Shown piece by piece: positions 43,411-51,136 of a stretch of 64,000 bases of DNA. Where the stretch lies: the NCBI RefSeq assembly GCF_947495705.1, contig NZ_CANLZR010000005.1, positions 1 through 64,000 of the forward strand, read 5' to 3'. Position numbers and translations under genes: made by a program. The DNA comes from an uncultured Phycicoccus sp. Its GTDB lineage: Bacteria; Actinomycetota; Actinomycetes; Actinomycetales; Dermatophilaceae. Position 1 is the stretch's first letter. Each line of letters starts with the position of its first letter. The notes under the pieces are model-generated. The model worked only from the letters and a program-made list of their open reading frames with translations. It had not been told where the DNA came from and made no database searches.

Positions 43411-44262
43411 GTGCTGACCGGCACCGCGGCTCTGGCCCTCGCCGCCGGGATGCTCGCGGCGCTCAACCCCTGCGGTTTCGCCCTCCTCCCGGCGTACCTG
43501 TCGCTGCTGGTCACGGGTGAGGACCCGAGCCGGACGGCCGCGGTGGTGCGGGCGCTGCGGATGACGGTGGCGATGACGGCAGGGTTCACCGCCGCCTTCG
43601 CCGTCTTCGGCGCCGTCGTGGCTCCCGTCGCGAGCTCGGCCCAGCGGTACCTGCCGTGGTTCAGCGTGCTGGCCGGAGCAGCGGTGTTCGGGGCCGGGCT
43701 CTGGCTCGTGACCGGCCACGGGCTCGTCCTGCCCGCGTGGGGCTCCCGGCCCGGCAGGCCGGTCACCCGCTCGCTGGGCTCGATGTTCGGGTTCGGGGTC
43801 TCCTACGCGCTCGCCAGCCTCACCTGCACCATCGCCCCGTTCCTCGCCGTCGTCGTCTCTTCCTTCCGCGCCGAGTCCCCACTCGCGGGCCTCGGCCTCT
43901 TCGCTCTCTACGCGGCGGGCATGGGTCTGGTCGTCGGGTCGGCCGCACTGGCCGTGGCCCTGGCGCGCAGCTCGCTGGTCCGGGGCGCGCGCCGGGTGGG
44001 CCGGAGGATGCCGCTCATCAGTGGCTCCCTGCTGCTGGTCGTCGGTGCCTACGTCGCCTACTACGGGTGGTGGGAGATCCGGGTCCTCGGCGGAGCCGGA
44101 CCCGACGACCCGGTGATCGAGGCGGCCGCGCAGGTCCAGCAGTCGCTGGCCCAGGCCGTCGCAGCGGTGGGGCCGACCGGGTTCGTCGTCGTCGTGGTCG
44201 GGGCGCTCGCGTCCATCGGCGCGGTGCGAGCGGTCCGGCTGGTCACGAGCCGGCGCCGGTGA
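43411..44262 (+). CDS. CcdA/DsbD-like thiol-disulfide transporter
   Basis: The 283-residue membrane protein has about six to seven helices. CcdA motifs are ALNPCGFALLPAYLSLL, with the first redox Cys, and SYALASLTCTIAPFLAVV with the second. It carries electrons from cytoplasmic thioredoxin to external thioredoxin-fold partners. The partner is most likely the preceding lipoprotein. GTG 43411 is used because it is one base after the upstream stop. Confidence 0.88.
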   Translation: MLTGTAALALAAGMLAALNPCGFALLPAYLSLLVTGEDPSRTAAVVRALRMTVAMTAGFTAAFAVFGAVVAPVASSAQRYLPWFSVLAGAAVFGAGLWLVTGHGLVLPAWGSRPGRPVTRSLGSMFGFGVSYALASLTCTIAPFLAVVVSSFRAESPLAGLGLFALYAAGMGLVVGSAALAVALARSSLVRGARRVGRRMPLISGSLLLVVGAYVAYYGWWEIRVLGGAGPDDPVIEAAAQVQQSLAQAVAAVGPTGFVVVVVGALASIGAVRAVRLVTSRRR

Positions 44263-44435
44263 GCGGCGTGGGACCCGACACCGTGGACGGGACGGCCGGC
44301 GCGGTCGACAATGGGATGGTCGGGTTGCCGCGCCGGACCGGGGGCTCGACACCGGGTCCGGTGGCGTGTCGTGGCGCGCTCGACGTCTGCCGCCCCCCAC
44401 CCTGGGCGCCGCGACACCGCGAGGAGCTGAGCGAC

Positions 44436-45137
44436 GTGGACGGCCACACCGTGACCCCCGACCCCTGGTGCATCGCCGAGGTCGACATCTTCGCCGACCT
44501 CGAGGACCGGGAGATGGCGGCGATCGCCGCCGCAGCCCCGATGCGACGGTTCACGCCCGGCGACCTGGTGTACTCACCACCCCAGCCGGCCGAGGTGCTC
44601 TTCATCCTCAAGGAGGGCCGGGTCCGCATCTTCCGGGTCTCCGCCGACGGACACGCCCTGACCACGGCGATCATCACCCCAGGAACGATCTTCGGCGAGA
44701 TGCTCGTGCTCGGCCAGCAGATGCACGACAACTTCGCCGAGGCCCTCGACGACGTCACGGTCTGTGTGCTGAGCCGAGCCGACGTCCAGCGCTTCCTGCT
44801 CTCGGACCCCCGCATCACCGCCCGCATCCTCGGGATCCTGGGCGCCCGGGTCTCCCAGCTCGAGCGGCGGCTGTCCGACAGCGTCTTCAAGAGCGCCCCG
44901 CAGCGCATCGCCGGCACCCTCTGCCTCGTCGCCGAGGCCGAACCGCCGCGGCGGCTGGGCGGCCGGCCGCAGGTCCGGCTCACCCACGAACAGGTGGCGG
45001 CCCTCGCCGGCACCTCGCGCGAGACGGCGACGAAGGTGCTCAACGAGTACGCCGACCGGGGACTCGTGGCACTCGGGCGCGGGCGGGTGGCCATCCTCGA
45101 CCTGGCCGCCCTCGCGGCGTCGGCCGGCGAGCCCTGA
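44436..45137 (+). CDS. Crp/Fnr-family transcription regulator
   Basis: The 233-residue protein has an N-terminal cyclic-nucleotide-like sensor domain (DIFADLEDREMAAIAAAAPMRRF, LFILKEGRVRIFRVS, PGTIFGEMLVLGQ) and a C-terminal Crp helix-turn-helix with LTHEQVAALAGTSRETATKVLNEYADRGLV. Two or fewer cysteines are present, so an Fnr iron-sulfur cluster is unlikely. GAGGAG lies 9 nt before GTG 44436. Its place after CcdA suggests control of the redox group. The ligand is unknown. Confidence 0.87.
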   Translation: MDGHTVTPDPWCIAEVDIFADLEDREMAAIAAAAPMRRFTPGDLVYSPPQPAEVLFILKEGRVRIFRVSADGHALTTAIITPGTIFGEMLVLGQQMHDNFAEALDDVTVCVLSRADVQRFLLSDPRITARILGILGARVSQLERRLSDSVFKSAPQRIAGTLCLVAEAEPPRRLGGRPQVRLTHEQVAALAGTSRETATKVLNEYADRGLVALGRGRVAILDLAALAASAGEP

Positions 45138-45159
45138 CCGTCGGCGGCGCAGCCCGCGG

Positions 45160-45327
45160 CTACCGGTGGCCCACCGGGGCCACCCAGCGGAAGGCGCTGA
45201 GGAGTGGCCGGCGACACCAGCACGTGGACGAGCAGTGGCACTGCTGGTATCCCGCCGCCTCCGCGGCGCGGGTCGCGACGGCCGCGGTCAGGTACACACC
45301 GACCGCGACGACTGCAGCGCGTCTCAT
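45160..45327 (-). CDS. 55-residue membrane-linked Cys-rich peptide
   Basis: A small reading frame on the minus strand encodes a hydrophobic segment (AAVVAVGVYLTAAVATRAA) and then GYQQCHCSSTCWCRRPLLS with C30, H31, C32, C36 and C38. TACCCT lies exactly 6 nt before the ATG, the same leaderless layout as larger genes here, which supports it as real. I do not recognise a family. CxCx3CxC could bind a metal or form disulfides. It converges with the Crp/Fnr gene (22 nt between) and diverges from the Trx-fold gene. Confidence 0.6.
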   Translation of the reverse strand: MRRAAVVAVGVYLTAAVATRAAEAAGYQQCHCSSTCWCRRPLLSAFRWVAPVGHR

Positions 45328-45333
45328 CCGTCG

Positions 45334-45387
45334 AGGGTAGACCCGCTCGGTCGGCGCCGATCCGCCGCGCCGTCCGCCGTCTACCGT
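45334..45387. promoter_or_regulatory. Divergent leaderless promoters for two small redox-type genes
   Basis: TACCCT on the minus strand (45334-45339) is 6 nt before the Cys-rich peptide ATG, and TACCGT on the plus strand (45382-45387) is 6 nt before ATG 45394. Both are in a 66-bp intergenic region. Confidence 0.6.
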
Positions 45388-45393
45388 CGGGGG

Positions 45394-45693
45394 ATGGAGA
45401 TCACGCTGCTGTACTTCGGGGGCTGCCCGCACTGGGAGGTGGCCGACCAGCGCGTGCGCGAGCTCGCGGCGGGCCGCCCCGACATCACCATCACCCACCG
45501 GCTGGTGGAGACCCCCGAGGAGGCCGACCGCGTGGGATTCCTCGGCTCGCCGAGCATCCTCGTCGACGGCGTCGACCCGTTCGCGGAGCCCGGAGAACAG
45601 CCGGGGCTGTCGTGTCGCAGGTACCGGACCCCGGACGGGTACGCGGGCGCACCGACCCTCGAGCAGCTCCGAGCGGTCCTCGGCGCCGGCTGA
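45394..45693 (+). CDS. Thioredoxin-fold protein of the DF (seleno)protein type
   Basis: The 99-residue protein begins MEITLLYFGGCPHWEVADQ, with C11 where selenocysteine-containing relatives have a redox centre, and has RVGFLGSPSILVDGVDPFA and GLSCRRYRTPDGYAG. These match a small thioredoxin-like family often found near mercury or metal genes. Only one Cys is in the first motif. The start is leaderless. The Zur-type promoter region begins 30 nt after its stop. Confidence 0.75.
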   Translation: MEITLLYFGGCPHWEVADQRVRELAAGRPDITITHRLVETPEEADRVGFLGSPSILVDGVDPFAEPGEQPGLSCRRYRTPDGYAGAPTLEQLRAVLGAG

Positions 45694-45725
45694 GCGCGCC
45701 GGTCCAGCCGCGGCCGGCAGCCTTT

Positions 45726-45754
45726 TTGACATTGACAATCGTTATCAATACTGT
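45726..45754 (+). promoter_or_regulatory. Promoter with Zur box for the Opp-type importer operon
   Basis: TTGACA (45726-45731), 17 nt, and TACTGT (45749-45754) make a strong promoter. The spacer contains TGACAATCGTTATCA (45733-45747), a 7-1-7 inverted repeat of the Fur/Zur type, so bound repressor would exclude RNA polymerase. A zur-like gene closes the operon. Transcription would start near 45761. Confidence 0.75.
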
Positions 45755-45796
45755 CCGGGGCGCATCCTCTCCCCCACCCCGGAAGGCAGACCTCAC

Positions 45797-47344
45797 ATGC
45801 GTCGCCCCCTTCGCCTCCTGGGTCCCGCGGTCGTCTCCGCGGGACTCATCGGGCTCACCGCCTGCAGCACGGGCACCGGCCCCACGAGCTCCCCCGACAC
45901 GCTCCGGATCGCGGGTCCGTTCGAGGTCCACAGCCTCGACCCGGCCGTGGACGGGGAGGTCTTCACCCGCCTGCAGGTCGCCGAGACCCTGGTGACCAGC
46001 GACATCGACGGGGAGCTGGCCCCCGCCCTGGCCACCGACTGGTCCTCCTCGAGCGACCACACCGAGTGGACGTTCGACCTCGTGGAGGGCGCCACCTTCC
46101 ACGACGGGACGCCGGTCACGCCCGACACGGTCATCGGCGCCCTCGAGACGGCCGCCGCGCAGGAGGCGAGCCCCCTGGCCGAGACGCCGATCGAGGCACT
46201 CCGGGCCCAGGGGTCCTCGGTCGTCGTCGAGCTCGCCGCGCCCTACCTCACGCTGCCGGCCGTGCTGACGCACTACAGCACCGCCGTCCTCGCCCCCGGG
46301 TCCTACGACGACGCGGGCCGTGTCACCTCGGTCATCGGGTCCGGCCCCTACGAGGTGGAGCGGGTCCAGCTGCCGGCGTCGATCAGGACCACCCGCTTCG
46401 ACGGGTGGCGGGACGCGCCGCCCGCGATCCGGAACGTCTCGTTCCAGTCCGTCGGGCGGGCCGAGACCCGCGCGCTGATGGCAGCCAGCGACCAGGCCGA
46501 CGTGGTCTTCGGCCTGGAGCCCGCCGGACGCCAGCGCATCGAGACCACCGCCGGAGTCGGCCTGGAGTCGAGCCTCCAGCCCCGGACGATCCTGCTCAAG
46601 GTCAACGCCGGCCACCCGGCGCTCGCCGACGTGCGGGTGCGCCGAGCGCTCAGCCTGGCCCTGGACCGCGAGGCGATGGCGGGGGCGGTGCTCCGCGAGG
46701 AGGGGCTGGCCGCGACCCAGCTGCTGCCGCCCTCGCTGGACTCCTGGCAGGCCGACCTCGAGCCCCTCCGCCACGACCGGGAGGCCGCCCGGGCCCTGCT
46801 GGCCGAGGCGGGGTGGGCACCCGGGGCCGACGGCATGCTGCACCGGGACGGCGAGCCGCTCCGGCTCGACCTCCTGACCTACCCCGACCGTGCCGAGCTG
46901 CCGGCCCTGGCCACGGCGATCCAGGCCGCGCTCGCCGACGTGGGCGTCGCCGTCGACGTCGAGGTGGCCAACTCGAGCGAGATCCCGGCCGCGCAGGCCG
47001 ACGACAGCCTCGAGCTCGCCCTCATCGCCAAGCACTTCGCCCTCGTCTCGGACCCGCTGATCGACGTGGCCGCCGTCTTCGACCCCGACGGCGCGGACTG
47101 GGGCGTCATGAACTGGCGCGACCCGGCCGTCGAGACCGCCGTGGAGGCACTGCTGGCCGGCGCCCCCGAGGACGCGGCCGTTGAGCACCGCCGGGCCATC
47201 GTCGGCACCGCCCAGAGCCAGCTGCCGCTCATCCCGGTGGCGTGGTACCGCATGAACGCCGCTGTCAGCGAGAGCGTCGAGGGCTTCGTGCTGGACCCCC
47301 TCGAGACCAGCTGGCGCATCACCGACCTGCGGTGGGCCTCGTGA
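45797..47344 (+). CDS. Opp/Nik-type ABC substrate-binding lipoprotein
   Basis: The 515-residue family-5 binding protein has a lipoprotein signal ending IGLTACS. SBP5 blocks are FEVHSLDPAVDGEVFTRLQVAETLV, WTFDLVEGATFHDGTPVTPDTV, VIGSGPYEVERVQ and DVRVRRALSLALDREAM. Members bind peptides, nickel or metal-chelator complexes. The Zur box ahead of it and zur behind it point to zinc or a zinc metallophore. GGAAGG lies 10 nt before the ATG. No His-rich loop for bare zinc is seen, which favours a chelated ligand. Confidence 0.88.
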   Translation: MRRPLRLLGPAVVSAGLIGLTACSTGTGPTSSPDTLRIAGPFEVHSLDPAVDGEVFTRLQVAETLVTSDIDGELAPALATDWSSSSDHTEWTFDLVEGATFHDGTPVTPDTVIGALETAAAQEASPLAETPIEALRAQGSSVVVELAAPYLTLPAVLTHYSTAVLAPGSYDDAGRVTSVIGSGPYEVERVQLPASIRTTRFDGWRDAPPAIRNVSFQSVGRAETRALMAASDQADVVFGLEPAGRQRIETTAGVGLESSLQPRTILLKVNAGHPALADVRVRRALSLALDREAMAGAVLREEGLAATQLLPPSLDSWQADLEPLRHDREAARALLAEAGWAPGADGMLHRDGEPLRLDLLTYPDRAELPALATAIQAALADVGVAVDVEVANSSEIPAAQADDSLELALIAKHFALVSDPLIDVAAVFDPDGADWGVMNWRDPAVETAVEALLAGAPEDAAVEHRRAIVGTAQSQLPLIPVAWYRMNAAVSESVEGFVLDPLETSWRITDLRWAS

Positions 47345-48309
47345 GTCTGCGCATCCGCGCCCTCGGAGGGGTGCTCGCCCGGCGCGGCGCCCAGTCGGTC
47401 GGCGTTGCCGTCCTGGTCTCCGTGCTCTGCTTCCTGGTCGTCCGGCGGCTACCCGGCGACGCCGCGTACCGGATCGCCGCCGGCCGCTACGGCTACGACC
47501 TGGTCGACGAGAAGGCCGCGGACGCCGTCCGGGCCGAGCTCGGGCTGGACCGGCCCGCGTGGCAGCAGCTGGGCGGCTGGCTGGGCGACCTGTTCCGGCT
47601 CGACCTCGGACGGTCCCTCGTGACCTCGCGCCCGGTGGTCGAGGAGGTCGGGTACTACCTGCTCGGCACGCTGCAGCTGGCCGCTGTCGCCCTCGCCTTC
47701 GCCACCGTCCTCGGCGGCGCAGCCGGCGTCCTGGCCGCCCGCCGGCCCGGCGGCCCGGTGGACCGCCTGGCCACGGCATGGGTCGCCGGGGTCCGGGCGG
47801 TGCCGCCGTTCCTGCTCGGCCTCGTGCTCGTGATCGTCCTCTCCGCCCAGCTCGGGCTGCTCCCGGCCGTGGGCCACGACAGCGCGTCCGGGATCGTGCT
47901 GCCGGCACTCACCCTCGGCATCGGCCTGTCCGGCCTGGTGGCCAGGGTCACGCGCGACGCCGTGGTCGAGGTGCGGCAGTCCGACTACGTCCGGTTCGCC
48001 CACACCAAGGGACTCGCCGAGCGCTGGGTGCTCCTGCGCCACGTCGTCCGCAACGCCGCCGTCGTCCTGGTCCCCTACCTGGGCGTCCAGGCGGTCATCC
48101 TCGTCGAGGGAGTCGTCGTCGTCGAGAGCCTCTTCGCCTGGCAGGGCCTCGGGCACGCCCTGGTCCATGCGGTGTTCTGGCGCGACGTGCCGGTCCTCCA
48201 GGCCGCCGCGCTCGCCCTGGCCCTGCTCATCGTCACGCTCAACACGCTGGTCGACGTCGCCGGGTTGTGGCTCGACCCTCGACCCCGCCGACAGGAGGCC
48301 CGCGCATGA
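47341..48309 (+). CDS. Opp-type ABC permease 1
   Basis: The 322-residue protein corresponds to the DppB/NikB subunit. After the first helix (SVGVAVLVSVLCFLVVRRLPGD), it has the DLGRSLVTSRPVVEEVGYYLLGTLQL region and the EAA loop RQSDYVRFAHTKGLAERWVLLRHVVRNA. About six helices are expected. GTG 47341 overlaps the binding-protein stop (GTGA). Confidence 0.9.
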   Translation: MSLRIRALGGVLARRGAQSVGVAVLVSVLCFLVVRRLPGDAAYRIAAGRYGYDLVDEKAADAVRAELGLDRPAWQQLGGWLGDLFRLDLGRSLVTSRPVVEEVGYYLLGTLQLAAVALAFATVLGGAAGVLAARRPGGPVDRLATAWVAGVRAVPPFLLGLVLVIVLSAQLGLLPAVGHDSASGIVLPALTLGIGLSGLVARVTRDAVVEVRQSDYVRFAHTKGLAERWVLLRHVVRNAAVVLVPYLGVQAVILVEGVVVVESLFAWQGLGHALVHAVFWRDVPVLQAAALALALLIVTLNTLVDVAGLWLDPRPRRQEARA

Positions 48310-49139
48310 CGACCCCGCTGCTCGAGGCGGCGGCGACGGTCGACGGGGCGCGCCGACGACGCCCGCTCACGCGCGTGGTGGCCCTCGGGGGGCTCCTGGC
48401 GCTGGCGGTCTTCGCGGTCATCGGCCCCCTCATGCTCCCCGACCCTGCCGCCCAGGACCTGAGCCGCTACCTCGAAGCCCCGACCCTCGCCGAGCCGCTC
48501 GGCCGGGACGACTACGGCCGGAGCGTGCTGGCCCGGCTCGCGCACGCGGCCCGGCTCTCACTCGTCCTGGCGGCGGGGTGCGTCGCCACCGCGCTGGTCC
48601 TCGGCACCACCGCGGGCGTGGTGTCGGCGTGGCTCGGCGGGTGGGTCGACGCCCTCCTGCGCGCGGTGTCGGAGGCCTTCGTCGCCATCCCCGCCCTGCT
48701 CGTCGTCCTCCTCGTCTCGGCCCTCGGCTCCGGCGGCATCTGGGCGCTCTACCTCGGGCTCGCGCTCGCCCAGTGGGTGGAGTACTTCCGGGTCGTGCGG
48801 GCGCGCACCGGCCTGGTCCTCGGCTCCCCCGCCGTCGAGGCGGCCCGGCTGCTCCGCCTCGGCCCGGTCCATGTGGTCCGGCGGCACCTGTGGCCCGACC
48901 TGCGGCAGCTGCTGACCACGCTCGCCTCGCTCGGCATGGTCACCTCCATCCTCGCCATGTCGACGCTCGGCTTCGTCAAGGTCGGCCTCCAGCCACCGCG
49001 CGCCGAGCTCGGCCTGATGATCACCGACTCCTTCCCCTTCTACGACATCGCGCCCTGGCTCGCGCTGGCACCGGTCACGGTGCTCTTCCTGCTCACCGTC
49101 TGCTTCCTGGGCCTGCGCACCTCCGAGGACCCCTCATGA
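48306..49139 (+). CDS. Opp-type ABC permease 2
   Basis: The 277-residue protein is the DppC/NikC-type partner: LMLPDPAAQDLSRYLEAPTLAEPLGRDDYGRSVLARLAHAARLSL is the usual opening, and RTGLVLGSPAVEAARLLRLGPVHVVRRHL the EAA-type loop. It starts in an ATGA overlap with permease 1 and ends in one with the ATPase gene. Confidence 0.9.
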   Translation: MTTPLLEAAATVDGARRRRPLTRVVALGGLLALAVFAVIGPLMLPDPAAQDLSRYLEAPTLAEPLGRDDYGRSVLARLAHAARLSLVLAAGCVATALVLGTTAGVVSAWLGGWVDALLRAVSEAFVAIPALLVVLLVSALGSGGIWALYLGLALAQWVEYFRVVRARTGLVLGSPAVEAARLLRLGPVHVVRRHLWPDLRQLLTTLASLGMVTSILAMSTLGFVKVGLQPPRAELGLMITDSFPFYDIAPWLALAPVTVLFLLTVCFLGLRTSEDPS

Positions 49140-50578
49140 CCGAGACCGCTCTCGTCACCGACCGCGGCACCGACCACGCCCTGAGCGTCCCGAGGGCCAC
49201 CGTCAGGCACGGCACCGTGACGCTCGTCGACGTCGCCGACCTGCGCATCGCCCCGGGCCGACCCCTGACCATCGTGGGCGAGAGCGGGTCGGGGAAGTCC
49301 GTGCTCGCGCATGCCCTCATGGGCACCCTCCCGCCCGAGCTCGTCGCCGAGGGATCCATGGCGATCGGGCCGGCCCGGTTCGACCTCGCCGACCGCAGCG
49401 GCCGCCGTCACCTGTGGGGACGCGAGCTGGCACTGCTCCCCCAGGAACCGGGCCTGTCGCTCGACCCGACGATGCGGGTGCGCGCTCAGGTCGCCGAGGG
49501 GGCACGTGGCTGGCGGCCCCGCGACCGCGCGGCCCTGCGCCTGGCCGATGAGCGGCTCGACCACGTCGGGCTGGCCGGCTCCGGGGCGGCCTACCCTCAC
49601 ACCCTGTCGGGTGGCATGGCTCAGCGTGTCGCGTATGCGGCGGCGACCATCGGCGGGGCCCGGATCCTCGTCGTCGACGAACCGTCGAAGGGGCTCGACC
49701 CGGCGTCGCTGGACCGGCTCGCCGACCTGCTCGCCGGCCACGTCGCCGACGGCGGCCTCCTGCTGACGATCACCCACGACCTGCGCCTGGCCCGCCGGCT
49801 GGGCGGCGAGGTGCTGGTGATGCGGGACGCCTCGGTCGTGGAGGGCGGCCCCGCCGACCGGGTCCTCACCGCGCCGCGCCACGCCTACACCGAGCGCCTG
49901 GTGGCCGCCGAGCCGTCCCGCTGGAGGCACGCGTGGACCAGCCCGCCCACGGCGGACCGGACGGCCGAGCCCTTGGTCAGCGCGCGGGGGATCTCGAAGT
50001 CGTACGGGGACCACGTGCTGTTCCGCGACCTCTCCCTGGACATCCGGGCCGGCGAGCGGTGGGCCTTCACCGGCCCGAGCGGTGCCGGCAAGACCACGCT
50101 CGGCAACGCGGTGGTCGGCCTGGCGAGCCTGGACGCCGGCTCGGTCGCGCGCCATCCCGCCACCCGCGGCGGCCGGGTGCAGAAGCTCTACCAGGACCCC
50201 ACCTCGTCCTTCCCCCGCCGGGTCCCGCTCGAGGGCCCGCTGCGCGACGTGCTGCGCCGCCACGGCGCCGGCGAGGACCGTTTGAGGTCGCTCCTGGCGC
50301 ACGTCGGCCTGCCCCCCGAGATCCTGCGCCGGCGGCCCGGCCAGGTGTCCGGTGGCGAGCTGCAGCGCATCGCCGTCGTGCGGGCGATGCTCGCCCGCCC
50401 CGTCCTGGTCTTCGCCGACGAGGCCACCTCCCGCCTGGACCTGGCCACCCAGGAGACGACGATGGACCTCCTCATGACCGAGGTCACCGGCACCGGGTGC
50501 GCGCTGCTCCTGGTCACCCACGACCCGGCCCTGGCCGCTGCGGTCACCGAGCACCGCATCGAGCTCGGGCAGGCGTGA
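49136..50578 (+). CDS. Fused double ATP-binding protein of the Opp-type importer
   Basis: The 480-residue protein joins two ABC ATPases that are normally separate (DppD/DppF, NikD/NikE). Domain 1 has Walker A GESGSGKS (~48-55), signature LSGGMAQR (from 157) and Walker B ILVVDEPSKGLDP. Domain 2 has GPSGAGKTT (from 313), VSGGELQR (from 404) and VLVFADEATSRLD. A roughly 30-residue linker (around SRWRHAWTSPPTADRT) joins them. Both domains keep the ATP-binding residues, so both are probably active. The ATG overlaps permease 2. Confidence 0.9.
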   Translation: MTETALVTDRGTDHALSVPRATVRHGTVTLVDVADLRIAPGRPLTIVGESGSGKSVLAHALMGTLPPELVAEGSMAIGPARFDLADRSGRRHLWGRELALLPQEPGLSLDPTMRVRAQVAEGARGWRPRDRAALRLADERLDHVGLAGSGAAYPHTLSGGMAQRVAYAAATIGGARILVVDEPSKGLDPASLDRLADLLAGHVADGGLLLTITHDLRLARRLGGEVLVMRDASVVEGGPADRVLTAPRHAYTERLVAAEPSRWRHAWTSPPTADRTAEPLVSARGISKSYGDHVLFRDLSLDIRAGERWAFTGPSGAGKTTLGNAVVGLASLDAGSVARHPATRGGRVQKLYQDPTSSFPRRVPLEGPLRDVLRRHGAGEDRLRSLLAHVGLPPEILRRRPGQVSGGELQRIAVVRAMLARPVLVFADEATSRLDLATQETTMDLLMTEVTGTGCALLLVTHDPALAAAVTEHRIELGQA

Positions 50579-50643
50579 CGGCAACTCCGCTCCCCCGCAC
50601 CCGGCCCGAGGTACGGTGAGTCGACCCCACCCAGCGAGGTCGC

Positions 50644-51111
50644 GTGCCCACAGGATCCACTTCCGGCGCCCCGTCGAACCGTGCCGGGCGCGAGCGGTCG
50701 ACGCGGCAGTTCCAGGGCGTGCGGGACGAGCTCGGGAGGAGCCGGGACTTCCGCAGCGCCCAGGACATCCACGCCGCCATGCGAACCGGGGGCGCGTCGG
50801 TGGGGCTCGCCACCGTCTACCGCGCGCTGCAGACCTTGGTCGAGGCCGGGACCGCCGACGCGATGCGCACCGACGCCGGCGAGACCGTCTACCGCGAGTG
50901 CGGCTCGACGCACCACCACCACCTGGTGTGCCGCTCGTGCGGGCGGACGATCGAGGTGCGGGGGGCTGCGGTCGAGACCTGGGCCGACGACGTGGCCACC
51001 CGGCACGGGTTCGCCGAGGTCGGTCACACCCTGGAGCTGTCCGGCATCTGCCCGCCCTGCCAGGACGCTGCCCGGCGGGCCTCGCCGACATCGGCCTCCT
51101 CGCCCCGGTGA
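50644..51111 (+). CDS. zur: Zur-type Fur-family regulator
   Basis: The 155-residue Fur-fold repressor has a winged helix (SAQDIHAAMRTGGASVGLATVYRALQTLVEAG). Its zinc ligands are C86 and H90-H93 in YRECGSTHHHHLVCRSCG, the structural pair C96/C99, and C136/C139. The YRxCxxxHHHH form is characteristic of Zur in actinobacteria rather than iron Fur. GTG 50644 has GAGGT upstream. TACGGT at 50612-50617 could give it its own promoter in the 65-nt gap after the ATPase gene. Confidence 0.87.
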   Translation: MPTGSTSGAPSNRAGRERSTRQFQGVRDELGRSRDFRSAQDIHAAMRTGGASVGLATVYRALQTLVEAGTADAMRTDAGETVYRECGSTHHHHLVCRSCGRTIEVRGAAVETWADDVATRHGFAEVGHTLELSGICPPCQDAARRASPTSASSPR

Positions 51112-51136
51112 CGGCGCGGAGACGGGTCGAGCGGGA

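Noticed and set aside
45731-45750. Nickel (Nur) or DtxR-type iron box instead of a Zur box
   Set aside because: The repeat is 7-1-7 TGAnAAT-type; it lacks TTGCAA halves of Nur and the TTAGGTTAG form of DtxR/IdeR. The downstream regulator has Zur ligands.
45491-47908. 805-codon open frame on the minus strand over the importer binding protein
   Set aside because: Antisense to a well-supported SBP5 gene; Arg/Gly-rich with no domain.
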